Positions 46,946 through 56,202 of a stretch of 64,000 nt of DNA are shown piece after piece (within the stretch, counting starts at the first letter, position 1; each line of letters begins with the position of its first letter). The notes under the pieces were generated by a model. It searched no databases. It was not told where the DNA came from and saw only the letters and a program-made list of their open reading frames with translations. Source of the stretch: a bacterium (GTDB lineage: Bacteria; Acidobacteriota; Thermoanaerobaculia; Multivoradales; J023); assembly GCA_024226315.1 (NCBI GenBank), contig JAAELT010000006.1, forward strand, positions 103,916 to 167,915, written 5' to 3'. Made by a program: the position numbers and the translations under genes.

Positions 46946-48159
46946 CGCGGCCGTCCCGGGTAGACGGTGATGGGGAAGTCCTCGATCACGTCGGGCCAGA
47001 AGGGAATGTCGCCGCGCACCTTGAGCCGCCACTCGATGTCGTTGTTGGGGGAGTCGAACGTCGGCATGGTGCGCTCGGGTAGGGCCAGCTCGGCGTTGCC
47101 GCGATGAATGGACTCGAAGCGTTCGGACGACACCAACTCGCGAGAGAAGAAGACGTGTTCGTCGGTGTGGGTGCTGGTGCCGCGGCGATACCGTGCCTTC
47201 TCCTGGCCTTCGAGCTCGATGGTGAGTTTCCCGATCCGTCCGGCACGGCCGCCGAAGCTCCAGCGCAGCGAGGTTTCGCAGCCCGGCGTCAGGTGTCCGT
47301 CGGCCAGCGTCAGCTGCGGACGGGGATTGAAGAAGGCCAGCACCTGGTAGAGGAAAAACAGGATGGCGAAGATTCCCACCAGCACGAACGGGATCATGAA
47401 GATGGTCGTGAACCAGGCCACGTCTCCGCTCCTGAAGCTGGGCACGATCTCGCCGAACACGAAGACGCTGACGATGCCGTTCCAGAAGGCGGCGAACACC
47501 AGGGTGCCGACGATCTTCATGGTCGGCGAGGCCTGGGCATCGAGCTCCAGGGGGCCATCACCGATCTCGGCCGGGTCGTACCTCCTGGGGGCACTCACGT
47601 CGGCCAGGCTGGCGGCGCGCGGCCGGCGATCCTGTTTGGCATCGCGGGATCCCGCCTTGCGGCGGCCGGCGGGAGTGAGCAGGAAGATCAAGCCGCCCAG
47701 GCCGACGGCCAGGAACGGAATCGGGAACAGACCCCACCACAGGTAGTGACCCGGGGAGCGGTTGATCACCGACCGGGTGGGGTCGTCCGTGTCGTAGTAG
47801 CAGGCGGCCTCGCTGCCGGGCGGGTGCGCCTCCACCACCCGATTCTTGCCCTCGTAACCGCTCGAGGAGCCGATGCTGAAGTTGTAGCGATCCCCGCGGT
47901 AGGTCTGCCAGTCGACCTCGTAGGTGTACTTGATATCGATGCTGTAGGTCGAGCCGTCGCTGCCGGCGTGGACGCCGACCTCGCTCGAGACGATCACGCA
48001 CTCGGTCTCCACCCAGCCGCGTGCCGCGACAATGTTCGAGATCGGCTTCCAGCTCAGGTAATAGAACATTGCGCCGCCCGCGACCGCGAAGATGCCGAAG
48101 AAGCCGACCATCAGGCAGCCGCCGGACTTGGCCTTGCGGACTTTGGAAGTCTTCGTCAT
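46942..48159 (-). CDS. DUF3592-type membrane protein with arrestin-like C-terminus
   Basis: The 405-residue protein has an N-terminal helix (CLMVGFFGIFAVAGGAMFYY), an extracytoplasmic DUF3592 domain (WVETECVIVSSEVGVHAGSD then YEGKNRVVEAHPPGSEAACY, YYDTDDPTRSVI), a second helix (GLFPIPFLAVGLGGLIFLL), further helices around 240 to 300, and a beta-rich C-terminus (EWRLKVRGDIPFWPDVIEDF). ATG 48159 was chosen; the frame upstream is low-complexity. Its stop overlaps the next start (ATGA). The three genes form one operon of unknown role. Confidence 0.78.
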   Translation of the reverse strand: MTKTSKVRKAKSGGCLMVGFFGIFAVAGGAMFYYLSWKPISNIVAARGWVETECVIVSSEVGVHAGSDGSTYSIDIKYTYEVDWQTYRGDRYNFSIGSSSGYEGKNRVVEAHPPGSEAACYYDTDDPTRSVINRSPGHYLWWGLFPIPFLAVGLGGLIFLLTPAGRRKAGSRDAKQDRRPRAASLADVSAPRRYDPAEIGDGPLELDAQASPTMKIVGTLVFAAFWNGIVSVFVFGEIVPSFRSGDVAWFTTIFMIPFVLVGIFAILFFLYQVLAFFNPRPQLTLADGHLTPGCETSLRWSFGGRAGRIGKLTIELEGQEKARYRRGTSTHTDEHVFFSRELVSSERFESIHRGNAELALPERTMPTFDSPNNDIEWRLKVRGDIPFWPDVIEDFPITVYPGRPR

Positions 48160-48247
48160 CGGTCTCGAGTCGACGCCGTGGCTGTGCGCGGAGCCGGGGA
48201 AGTATACCCGGCTCTCTCTCGCGCTCGCGGTGATAGGCTGACCGGCC

Positions 48248-48631
48248 ATGGGAATGACCAAGGCACGGGTTCCGCTCCCACGCCGCCGTTCCGGCGGCAT
48301 GCTCCTGGTGCTCGCGGCCCTGGCCCTGGCGCTCACGGCCTGCGCGCTGGAGCCTCCGATCACCGTTAGCCAGCGCGAGTCGGCGGTTGGTCAGGGGATC
48401 GTGATCGGCGTCACCAACACCTCCGGCGACTATCTGCACGAAGTGGTCGTCGACATCACGAGCCCGGCGGGCGAGACCAGGCAGCTCACCATGGTCACCC
48501 TGAATCCGCACGAGTCGGTGAACATCGGCTGGCTCAAGCTCGACGGCTGGCCGATCCCCGAGGGCTCGGAAGTGTCGGTGTCGGCCAAGGGCTTCATGAT
48601 GGCCTCAGGCCCGTGGCAGATGAAGAGCTAA
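48248..48631 (+). CDS. Small putative lipoprotein
   Basis: The 127-residue protein has a lipoprotein-type signal (GMLLVLAALALALTACALEP; Cys about 32 is the likely lipidation site). The mature part is a short beta domain (QGIVIGVTNTSGDYLHEVVV, PHESVNIGWLKLDGWPIPEG). It is divergently oriented from the DUF3592 gene, 88 bp away, and overlaps the convergent CBS gene by 4 bp. Function unknown. Confidence 0.72.
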   Translation: MGMTKARVPLPRRRSGGMLLVLAALALALTACALEPPITVSQRESAVGQGIVIGVTNTSGDYLHEVVVDITSPAGETRQLTMVTLNPHESVNIGWLKLDGWPIPEGSEVSVSAKGFMMASGPWQMKS

Positions 48632-49047
48632 CGCTCCGCCACCAGGTAGCGCACGAAGTCCGCCTCCGACAGCATTCCAGCCAGCCGGCCGTCCTCGTCG
48701 ACCACCGGCAAGCACCCTTTCTTGGTGTCCAGCAACAGCCGTCCGGCCTCGGCGAGGTCGGTGTCGGCGGTCACCTGGTCGACGATGTGCTGGGTGACCG
48801 TGTCGGTCTCGATGCGCTCGAGCTCTTCCTGCTCCACCCACACCGGCCGGTCCGACTGTTCGATCAGGTGACGCCGCAGCAGGTCCCGGTAGGTCACCAG
48901 GCCGACCAGCCGCTTCTTGCCGTCGACCACCGGGATGTGGCGTACCCAGTGCTCGTACATGAGATTGCGCACCCGGGCGACGCTGTCCTCGGGTGACGCG
49001 GTCACCACCTCGGTGGTCATCAGATCACGGACCTGCAACTTCTTCAC
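48628..49047 (-). CDS. CBS-domain pair protein
   Basis: The 139-residue protein is a tandem CBS (Bateman) module: MKKLQVRDLMTTEVVTASPE, RHIPVVDGKKRLVGLVTYRD and LPVVDEDGRLAGMLSEADFV. Such stand-alone proteins bind adenine nucleotides and regulate partners. No extra domain is present. The start ATG at 49047 matches the family. It lies between the convergent lipoprotein gene and a PDZ-kinase gene on its own strand, 21 bp upstream. Confidence 0.92.
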   Translation of the reverse strand: MKKLQVRDLMTTEVVTASPEDSVARVRNLMYEHWVRHIPVVDGKKRLVGLVTYRDLLRRHLIEQSDRPVWVEQEELERIETDTVTQHIVDQVTADTDLAEAGRLLLDTKKGCLPVVDEDGRLAGMLSEADFVRYLVAER

Positions 49048-49068
49048 CCTGTCTCCTCGCTCGACCCA

Positions 49069-51669
49069 TCATAGCGGATCCGCTTCCTCGGCGGCCTTCG
49101 GCGCCGGGTAGGCGCGAATCGCCGGGATCAGCGCTTTGCGCAGCTCCGGGACCGATTGGTATCGATCCTTCGGGTCCTGGGCGAGGCAGCGCGCCAGGAT
49201 GGCGTTGAGCTTCTTCACCGCGGGACCGTCGCCGGTCAGCTCTGTGCTGGTTCGCAGCATCGAGGTCAGCACCTGCGCCGGGGTGCGGCCCCTGAACGGC
49301 TTCTGGCCGGTCAGGGTCTCGAACGCCATCACCCCGATCGAGAACAGGTCCGACCGCTGGTCGGCCTCGTCGCCGTTGAGCTGCTCAGGAGCCATGTACG
49401 CCAGGGTGCCGATAATGAATCCCGGCATGGTGAGATTGGTCGGATCGCCGCCGGTGGCGTGGGCCTGGAGCTTGGCGAGACCGAAGTCGAGCAGCTTGAC
49501 GGACTTCTCATCGCTCCTGTCTTCGCCGTCTTCGTCGTCACCGCCGCCTTCGTTCTCTGCGATCAATACATTGTCGGGCTTGAGGTCGCGATGGACGACG
49601 TCCAGGCGGTGAGCGGCTCCCAGACCGTCGAGGATCTGGTCGAAAAGCTCGGCGGCCCGCCGCGGGTCGTAAGGACCGTTGCGCCTCAGGGTCTGGCCCA
49701 GGGTGGCGCCCTCGATGTACTCCATCACCAGGTAGGCGCAGCCCTGCCGGGTCTTGCCGAAGTCGTGGATGGTGACGATCCGGGGGTGGGCCATCTTGGC
49801 GACGATCCGCGCCTCGCGTTCGAAGCGCCGCAGGGCGTCGGGAGCGTCCATCACCGAGCGCGCCAGTACCTTGACCGCCACCGTGCGGTTGAGACGCTGA
49901 TCGAGCGCCCGGTAGACGATCGCCACGCCGCCCTTGCCGAGGACCTGGTCCAGGCGATAGCGATCGTCGATCTTGCGCTCCACCGGCAGCGTCAGGGCCA
50001 GCCGGGTGTCGTCCTCGACGCACAGCTCGACGCTCGAGTCGTAGCAGCGCCCGCACACCGGGCACTCCTTGACCAGGTAGATCTCCTGGCCTTCGAAGCG
50101 GTCCAGCACCTCCCTCTGCACGCGGTCCTGCTCGTGGACCTGCACCTGCAGGCCGATGTTCTCGTAGGCCAGTGCGATCTGCCCGGCGAGCGAGCGCAGG
50201 ATGGCGAAGTCGTGGGCGATGTAGGGCTCCTCCGACGCCTTCTTGCCCAGGATCAGCAAGCCGATCAGGCGATGGTCGGTCCCCATCACCGGCATGATCA
50301 CGTTCGCGCGCAGACGTTCGAGCCAGCGCGTCTCGTTCACCGGCAGCTGATCCTCGAAGTCGTCGGGGAAGATGAAGGGTTTGCCCTCGCGGTCCACGAT
50401 CTTCAGGATCCGGTAGCTCTCCGGGATGTCGTCCACCCCGACCCGGGCACCCGAGGAGTGCGTGGAGGTCAGGTCGCTGCCCGACTCCTCGCGGAAGAAG
50501 ACGTAGTTGCACTTGGTGTGGAACGCCAGGTTCAGGTCACGGCTGATCAACTGGGAGATCTTCGCCACCGAGCCGGCGCTCTGCAGCCGGCTCGTGAGCC
50601 GCATCATCAGCGTGTTCTGGATCACCGACTGCATCTGCAGGACGATCAGGATCGACAGCGGGAAGGGCAGGAGACTCGCGAGCAGAGCCACTTCATCGTT
50701 GGCCCAACTCGGGCTGTTCCTGCCGAGCATGTCCCGGATCACGATGTAGCAGGTAAGGACCGACCAGGGGAGCGCCCCGAGGAGCACCAGTGCCGCCTGC
50801 CGGCGCCCTTGACGCACGGGATGCCGCAGGGTCGCCATCAGCAGGAAGATGATCATCAGGGGCGCCCAGAGCAGCATCCAGACCCATAGCACCGGGCCCT
50901 GGACGAAGTCGAAGCTCCAGGGCAGCCACCGCTGGTTCCAGACCGCTTCGATCAGGTAGGTGGACAGGGTGAGGGCCGCCAGGGCGAGGCCGGTACCGTA
51001 GAACAGCGGTACGGCCCACGGATACCGGCGTAGCCATCGCTGGCGTTGCGGGATGATGCAGGAAAGATGCAGCTCAGTGCCGAACTGGACGCCGTTCAGG
51101 AGCAGGGCCGCCATGTAGGTGACGACTCCCAGGGTCGGGGCCCCGATGACGTTGATGGGCAGGGCGATCTCCAGGGCGAGCAGGACGGACAGCCAGTAGA
51201 CCAGATTGGCCGGCAGCGAACCCGGCCGCTTGAGGAGGGAGAGCATTCCCATCGACACGAAGGCCAGGATGAGCAGGCCGTTGAGCAGCAGGGGCGGCCA
51301 ACGGATCGGCATGCCCGGGACGATCTCCAGGTCGAGATCCTGGTCGCCGCGACGGATCCGGTAGCGGACGGCCGTGCCGCGCTCGAAGTCGTCGGCGGCC
51401 TTGTCGTAGTCGAGGACCGATTCGAGAGCGCGATCCTCGATGGCGAGCACGACGTCGCCGGCGCGCAGGCCCCCCTGTTCGGCTGGCCCCTCGGGCTGGA
51501 CCGTCACGATCTCCAATCGGTCGTCCGCCGGTTCGATGGTGATCCCGACACCCTTGCCGGAGCTCCACTCGACTTCCAGGAACTGGAAGCCGAACAGCAG
51601 CAGAACGGGAAGGTAGAGGAGCCCCCGGAGCACGAGCTCGCGGAGCTGGTGCGATTCAGATGTCGGCAT
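49069..51669 (-). CDS. Membrane Ser/Thr protein kinase with PDZ and GAF domains
   Basis: The 866-residue protein starts with one hydrophobic helix, a PDZ domain (VQPEGPAEQGGLRAGDVVLA), then about seven hydrophobic helices (110 to 350), a GAF-like sensor (TKCNYVFFREESGSDL, RLIGLLILGKKASEEPYIAH), a zinc ribbon (CPVCGRCYDSSVELC, about 536) and a Hanks kinase (VLGKGGVAIVYRALDQRLNR, HRDLKPDNVLI, DFGLAKL, YMAPEQ). An acidic insert of about 20 residues (GGGDDEDGEDRSDEKS) lies between the catalytic loop and DFG. It probably signals from an envelope cue through the PDZ and GAF parts to the cytoplasmic kinase. Confidence 0.88.
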   Translation of the reverse strand: MPTSESHQLRELVLRGLLYLPVLLLFGFQFLEVEWSSGKGVGITIEPADDRLEIVTVQPEGPAEQGGLRAGDVVLAIEDRALESVLDYDKAADDFERGTAVRYRIRRGDQDLDLEIVPGMPIRWPPLLLNGLLILAFVSMGMLSLLKRPGSLPANLVYWLSVLLALEIALPINVIGAPTLGVVTYMAALLLNGVQFGTELHLSCIIPQRQRWLRRYPWAVPLFYGTGLALAALTLSTYLIEAVWNQRWLPWSFDFVQGPVLWVWMLLWAPLMIIFLLMATLRHPVRQGRRQAALVLLGALPWSVLTCYIVIRDMLGRNSPSWANDEVALLASLLPFPLSILIVLQMQSVIQNTLMMRLTSRLQSAGSVAKISQLISRDLNLAFHTKCNYVFFREESGSDLTSTHSSGARVGVDDIPESYRILKIVDREGKPFIFPDDFEDQLPVNETRWLERLRANVIMPVMGTDHRLIGLLILGKKASEEPYIAHDFAILRSLAGQIALAYENIGLQVQVHEQDRVQREVLDRFEGQEIYLVKECPVCGRCYDSSVELCVEDDTRLALTLPVERKIDDRYRLDQVLGKGGVAIVYRALDQRLNRTVAVKVLARSVMDAPDALRRFEREARIVAKMAHPRIVTIHDFGKTRQGCAYLVMEYIEGATLGQTLRRNGPYDPRRAAELFDQILDGLGAAHRLDVVHRDLKPDNVLIAENEGGGDDEDGEDRSDEKSVKLLDFGLAKLQAHATGGDPTNLTMPGFIIGTLAYMAPEQLNGDEADQRSDLFSIGVMAFETLTGQKPFRGRTPAQVLTSMLRTSTELTGDGPAVKKLNAILARCLAQDPKDRYQSVPELRKALIPAIRAYPAPKAAEEADPL

Positions 51670-51705
51670 TTTCGCGGTATTCTATCGCTCGGAGCAGACA
51701 CCAGC

Positions 51706-52293
51706 ATGAACTTACCGGTGATGGGCGACCGCCTGCCGACACAGGGCAATCGAGTGACCCGCGGGATCGCGCGGCTGGTGCTGCGCCTGCTCGGGTGGCG
51801 TTTCGAGGGCACGCTGCCGAATCGGGAGAAGCTGGTGGGGATCCTGGCACCGCATACCACCGCCTGGGACTTCGTGATCGGCATCACCGCGGTGGCGGCG
51901 ATCGGAATCCGCGTCTCCTGGTTCGGGGTCGACTGGATGTTCCGCATTCCGTTCATGCGCGCGATCGGCGGCGTTCCGATCAACCGTTCGAAGACCTACG
52001 GCGTGGTGCGCGGCGCCGTCGAAGAGTTCGGGCGTCGGGAGCGGTTCATCTTGGGGCTTTCGCCGGAGGGCTCGCGCAAGAAAGTCGTGCCCTGGAAGAC
52101 CGGCTTCCACCGCATCGCGCGCGGAGCCGGGGTTCCCATCATGCTGGTGGCGATCGACCACACGGAGAAGTGGATCCGTTTCGGCCCGCTGGTCGACCCC
52201 TCGGAAGACTACGAGGCCGACATGCGCGAGATCGTCCGTCCCTTCTACGCCGAAGCCGAGGAGAAATACCCGGACCAGTTCGGATTCGAGTAG
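51706..52293 (+). CDS. PlsC-type acyltransferase
   Basis: The 195-residue protein has the acyltransferase motifs: HTTAWDFVIG (HX4D), VPINRS and LSPEGSRKKVVPWKTG (PEGTR-like), with a GVPIMLVAIDH strand. It is short, as in 1-acylglycerol-3-phosphate or lyso-lipid acyltransferases that sit at the inner membrane. ATG 51706 starts MNLPVMGDRLPTQGNR. It is divergent from the PDZ-kinase gene (about 36 bp) and lies 49 bp upstream of KBL. Confidence 0.85.
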   Translation: MNLPVMGDRLPTQGNRVTRGIARLVLRLLGWRFEGTLPNREKLVGILAPHTTAWDFVIGITAVAAIGIRVSWFGVDWMFRIPFMRAIGGVPINRSKTYGVVRGAVEEFGRRERFILGLSPEGSRKKVVPWKTGFHRIARGAGVPIMLVAIDHTEKWIRFGPLVDPSEDYEADMREIVRPFYAEAEEKYPDQFGFE

Positions 52294-52342
52294 AGATCTG
52301 TCCAGACAGCAGTCAACCACGTAATCACGGGAGAACGACACC

Positions 52343-53530
52343 ATGTACGGTGAGGTCAGAGAACGGCTTGCGAGCACCCTCGGCGAGATCGAGAGCGCCG
52401 GCCTGCGCAAGGAAGAGCGGGTGATCGAGACTCAGCAATCGGCGGCGATCTCGGTGGCGGGCCGGGAGGTGCTGAACTTCTGCGCCAACAACTACCTCGG
52501 ACTGGCCAATGACGGCCGCCTGATCCGGGCCGCCCAGGAAGGCCTCGAGCGCTGGGGCCTGGGGCTCTCGAGCGTGCGCTTCATCTGCGGCACTCAGACC
52601 ATCCACAAGCAGCTCGAAGCGGCGATCGCGGACTTCCTCGGCACGGAGGACTCGATCCTCTACGCCGCCTGTTTCGACGCCAACGGCGGCCTGTTCGAGA
52701 CCCTGCTGGGGCCCGAGGACGCGATCATCTCCGACGCCCTGAACCACGCCTCGATCATCGACGGCATCCGGCTGTGCAAGGCCCAGCGCCATCGCTACAC
52801 CCACGCCGACATGGACCAGCTCGAGAGCATCTTGAAGGAGACTGAAGGAGCCCGCACCCGGCTGATCGCCACCGACGGCGTGTTCTCGATGGACGGCGAC
52901 GTCGCCAAGCTGCCGGAAATCTGCGACCTGGCCGAGCGCTACGACGCCCTGGTGATGATCGACGAGTGCCACGCCACCGGCTTCTTCGGCGCCACCGGCC
53001 GCGGCACGCCCGAGCACCTGGGCGTGCAGGGGCGCGTCGACATCATCACCTCCACCCTGGGCAAGGCCCTGGGCGGCTCGAGCGGCGGCTTCACCGCCGC
53101 CCACAAGGAAGTTGTCGACCTGCTGCGTCAACGCTCGCGGCCCTACCTGTTCTCGAACACCGTGGCGCCGGCGATCGTCAGCGCGTCGATCGCCTGTCTC
53201 GAGATCCTGAGCGAAACCAGCGAGCTGTGCGAACGCTTACGCGCCACCACCCGCTGGGTCCGAGAGGCGATGGCCGGCGCCGGTGTCGCCATCCGGCCCC
53301 GCGAGCACCCGATCGTGCCGATCATGCTGGGCGACGCACGGCTGGCCTCCGAGATGGCTGCCGACATGCTGGAGCAGGGCATCTACGTCATCGGCTTCTC
53401 GTTCCCGGTGGTGCCCAAGGGCGCGGCGCGCATCCGCGTGCAGGTGTCCGCCGCCCACGAGCAGCAGCACCTGGAGCGCGCGGTCGAAGCCTTCGTCGAG
53501 GTCGGGAGAAAGCATGGGGTGATCGGGTGA
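52343..53530 (+). CDS. kbl: Glycine C-acetyltransferase (2-amino-3-ketobutyrate CoA ligase)
   Basis: The 395-residue protein is a PLP enzyme of the alpha-oxoamine synthase group. Conserved parts are [49 protein letters not shown], the PLP Lys in [17 protein letters not shown] (about 243) and the C-terminal [10 protein letters not shown]. It cleaves 2-amino-3-ketobutyrate with CoA to glycine and acetyl-CoA in threonine breakdown. The partner threonine dehydrogenase gene is not beside it. The start is an ATG with a weak upstream GAGAA. Confidence 0.93.
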   Translation: MYGEVRERLASTLGEIESAGLRKEERVIETQQSAAISVAGREVLNFCANNYLGLANDGRLIRAAQEGLERWGLGLSSVRFICGTQTIHKQLEAAIADFLGTEDSILYAACFDANGGLFETLLGPEDAIISDALNHASIIDGIRLCKAQRHRYTHADMDQLESILKETEGARTRLIATDGVFSMDGDVAKLPEICDLAERYDALVMIDECHATGFFGATGRGTPEHLGVQGRVDIITSTLGKALGGSSGGFTAAHKEVVDLLRQRSRPYLFSNTVAPAIVSASIACLEILSETSELCERLRATTRWVREAMAGAGVAIRPREHPIVPIMLGDARLASEMAADMLEQGIYVIGFSFPVVPKGAARIRVQVSAAHEQQHLERAVEAFVEVGRKHGVIG

Positions 53531-53575
53531 CGCGGCTGGCGGCAGGCGATCGATGCGACGAAGGAGAGGGACGAG

Positions 53576-53869
53576 ATGGCTGAAGGAAAGATCAGGCTGG
53601 CGGCCGTGGTACAGCAGCTCCGCGAGGAGCTGATCGAAGCGATGGCGGCGGGCGAGGGCGAGGAGCTGCGCTTCGACCTCGACGACGTGAAAGTCGAGGT
53701 TCAGGCGGTGGTGACCCGGGAGGCGCAGGGCAAGGGCGGCGTGAAGTTCTGGGTGCTCGACGCCGAGGTGGCGGGCAAGATCCAAGACAGCCGGACGCAG
53801 AAGATCACGCTATCCCTGAAACCTCGCCGCGGTCCCGGCGGCAAAGTAACGCTCGGGGACGAGAGGTGA
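53576..53869 (+). CDS. Trypsin-co-occurring domain protein (Trypco2-like)
   Basis: The 97-residue protein MAEGKIRLAAVVQQLREELI, then FDLDDVKVEVQAVVTREAQG and VKFWVLDAEVAGKI, with a terminal KITLSLKPRRGP, matches the Trypco2 pattern from memory: a helix, then FxLxxVxVExQ, GxKFWV and TQxxxLxLxP. Such small proteins sit beside trypsin-like proteases in conflict systems and are thought to be partners or substrates. The GGAG-rich leader AAGGAGAGGGACGAG gives a ribosome site. The protease gene starts 27 bp downstream. It opens the putative defence operon. Confidence 0.85.
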   Translation: MAEGKIRLAAVVQQLREELIEAMAAGEGEELRFDLDDVKVEVQAVVTREAQGKGGVKFWVLDAEVAGKIQDSRTQKITLSLKPRRGPGGKVTLGDER

Positions 53870-53896
53870 GGCGTTCGGCTGACGGTAAGATGAGAC

Positions 53897-55354
53897 ATGG
53901 AGCTCGCTAGCTTCGCCCGCGTCGTCGCGCATCTGGAGGGCGGGAGGCGGCGGATCGGCACCGGCTACCGGCTGGCCGAGGGCCGGGTGCTGACGGCGGG
54001 GCACGTGGTGGTGGGCGCCACGAGCCTCGAGGTCGAGATCGACCGCGCGCCGGGCGGCGTCCGGACGATCGAGGCCACCGTCGCCTGGCCCGGCGAAACG
54101 GACGCTGGGCTCGACGCCGTCCTCTTGCAGTGCGCGACGGAGGACGCCGAGCGCCCGGCCTTCACCCACCTCGCCAGGAGCCCGCTCGCCCGCGCCGCGC
54201 CCTGGCAGTCGCGGGGTTGCGCGCGGGCGGCGGTCGCCGGAAGCGGCGTCGGCGATTCGATGGCCGGCCTGCGCGGTACCGCTTTTCCGTTCGCCGCCGG
54301 CGAGGACCGTTTCGAGCTCGCCGCCGAGGCGCAGCCACGGCTGGCGGAGGACTGGAGCGGCATCTCCGGCGCCCCGGTCTTTGTCCACGGGCGGATCCAG
54401 GGCGTGATCCGGGAAGCGCCGGTGGACTTCGAGGGCCGTCGCCTCTACGCCACCCCGATGCACCGGTTGCTGGCAGAGGAAGGCTTCGTCGCCGCGCTCG
54501 GCTTCCGCGCAGAGGACAAGTGGCGGGACCTCCTGGAGGAGGTAGGCACCTTGCTGGCCGGCGATCGCGAGGCGGCCGAAGGGCTTGCCGAACGAAGTCC
54601 GGCCTGGCGCCGGGGCTTCGCCGACGACAACGCTCCGGGCCTGGCGCGGGCTGTCTGCGAGCAAAGCGCTGTCGACGAGGCGCTGCTGGCGATGCACGCA
54701 GCGCACCGCGCGCTCCTTGGGCGCGGACGCCCGGCCGCGGCGCGAACGGTGGAGGAGGTGTTGGCGCGCGTCGTGCCGGTGCTCTACGACCAGCAGATGG
54801 TCTACGAGCTGCCGCCGCGGGGCGGCGTCGTGCTGCGGGTGCCGGTCGCCACCTCGACCATCGCCGAGATCGTGATGGCGGGGGCCGACGCTCGCGCCTA
54901 CAGCTATCTGCCGCAGCAGGACCGGGAGAACTTCCCGGAGCCCGCTGCCAGCGTCGCCGGGTTTCCCGAGCCCGGCATCGATCCCGACGGAGCGCGCGGC
55001 TACAAAGACTTCGTCGACCACCTCGCCAACACTTTCGTCTCCGACACCGACCGACACGCGTTGCAGAGGCAAGACCGGATGGAGGAAAAGCGCTACGGCG
55101 ACCTCGCGCGACTGGTCGACGACGAGCTGGCGTGGCAGGCCGAGCACGGCGCCGAGGGCCTGCGCCGGTACTTCCTCTTCGACAGCGACTTCGCCCGGCA
55201 GCACGCGCCCTTCCTCGAGCGCCTGCGCGACTCTCTGCCGGCCCTGCGTCTCGTCGAGCTCACCGGCGGCGACCTGCCCGGCGAGCGCCGCCTGTGCCGG
55301 CCCTTGCGTGAGCTCCTGTACCGCGCCGAGACAAGCCGGAGGAGCGGAGAATGA
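53897..55354 (+). CDS. Trypsin-like serine protease with shared C-terminal module
   Basis: The 485-residue protein has an N-terminal trypsin-like domain (1 to about 195) with the triad His36 (RVLTAGHVVVG), Asp73 (GLDAVLLQC) and Ser157 (WSGISGAPVF). No signal peptide is present, so it acts in the cytoplasm. Residues about 205 to 485 match the C-terminal part of the ParA-like protein three genes downstream (VVPVLYDQQMVYELP, FVDHLANTFVSDTDRHALQR, YFLFDSDFARQHAPFLERLR). The first 70 residues of that part, rich in helices, are probably an adaptor. In this system type the protease is usually the effector fired by the ATPase partners. The stop overlaps the next start (ATGA). Confidence 0.85.
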   Translation: MELASFARVVAHLEGGRRRIGTGYRLAEGRVLTAGHVVVGATSLEVEIDRAPGGVRTIEATVAWPGETDAGLDAVLLQCATEDAERPAFTHLARSPLARAAPWQSRGCARAAVAGSGVGDSMAGLRGTAFPFAAGEDRFELAAEAQPRLAEDWSGISGAPVFVHGRIQGVIREAPVDFEGRRLYATPMHRLLAEEGFVAALGFRAEDKWRDLLEEVGTLLAGDREAAEGLAERSPAWRRGFADDNAPGLARAVCEQSAVDEALLAMHAAHRALLGRGRPAAARTVEEVLARVVPVLYDQQMVYELPPRGGVVLRVPVATSTIAEIVMAGADARAYSYLPQQDRENFPEPAASVAGFPEPGIDPDGARGYKDFVDHLANTFVSDTDRHALQRQDRMEEKRYGDLARLVDDELAWQAEHGAEGLRRYFLFDSDFARQHAPFLERLRDSLPALRLVELTGGDLPGERRLCRPLRELLYRAETSRRSGE

Positions 55355-56202
55355 GCCCGCCGGGCTCGGCGGATCTCTTCGCGCTGGCCGCCGCCAACGG
55401 CGCGGCGCTGGAAGAACGCTTGGAGGATCTGCTGGCCGACGCGAGCGACGAAGACGCCCGGAACCTGCGCCTCTTCGCCAGCGAGGTTGAAGAGAAGGGG
55501 CGCGTCGGGGTGAACCTGAAGCTGCCGTCTTTGCTGAAGCTCCTGCAAGACGGGCGGCTGCCGACCGCCTACGAGCTGGCCGAGCAGGATGCGCGGGAAT
55601 CCGGGCGGGACGCCGAGGAGCACGTACGAAAGCGTCTCGACGAGTGGTACGTGAAGCGTACCGGCTTCGAAGACCGCTTTGTCGAGGGGCGGCGCTTCCG
55701 CTATGGAGCCCTCAACATCGGCGGCCTCGGGCCGACCCAGCCCTACGGCAACTGCTGCGCCGTGACCTCCGAACGCTTCCTGAAGGAAAGAGAGCTCGCC
55801 TTCCTGGCGGCGAACAGTCTGGAATCGTTCGTCGACGATCGCGGGCGAGCTGACATGGCCAGAGTCGAAACCTCCTTGGCGGATGTCGAACACCGCCACC
55901 ACCTCGCGGCCTGCAAACACGCCGGGGACGGCGAGCGTCTGGCAGGGGAGTCCTGGCCGGAGATCCTGTGCTTTGGCGACGACTTCGTCGAAGCGATTTT
56001 TGTGGGCTCGGCGACGGTCGCAGACCTGCGGCTCGTAAGATTCCCGCTCGAGGAGTATGATGACATACAAGAGCTCTCGCTCAGAAAAGAGGCGCGAGAG
56101 ACGCTAGAAGAGGAAGAAGAGGACTTGACCGCGCACTTCGATGAGCTGAAGACTCGCCTGAAAGGCGCCGGAATCGCGTTGGAGCTGGTCGATGCCCATT
56201 GA
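55351..56202 (+). CDS. Unknown conflict-locus protein, possible ADP-ribosyltransferase-like fold
   Basis: The 283-residue protein has a helical start (to about 95), a central block FRYGALNIGGLGPTQPYGNC (about 110 to 130) and a later GDDFVEAIFVGSATVADLRL (about 215), then a long charged helix with EEEEEDL. The paired YGALN...YG.C and YVEAxxxG-like elements recall DUF3626, a family I associate with ADP-ribosyltransferase folds; this is a weak, memory-based match. If right it could be an effector. It is coupled to the protease gene by ATGA and overlaps the next gene by 11 bp. Confidence 0.6.
   Translation: MSPPGSADLFALAAANGAALEERLEDLLADASDEDARNLRLFASEVEEKGRVGVNLKLPSLLKLLQDGRLPTAYELAEQDARESGRDAEEHVRKRLDEWYVKRTGFEDRFVEGRRFRYGALNIGGLGPTQPYGNCCAVTSERFLKERELAFLAANSLESFVDDRGRADMARVETSLADVEHRHHLAACKHAGDGERLAGESWPEILCFGDDFVEAIFVGSATVADLRLVRFPLEEYDDIQELSLRKEARETLEEEEEDLTAHFDELKTRLKGAGIALELVDAH

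Noticed and set aside
54500..55354. VMAP-C domain at the protease C-terminus
   Set aside because: Position in the protein is right for a vWA-MoxR-associated C-terminal domain, but the sequence lacks the motifs I remember for it; I left the module unnamed.
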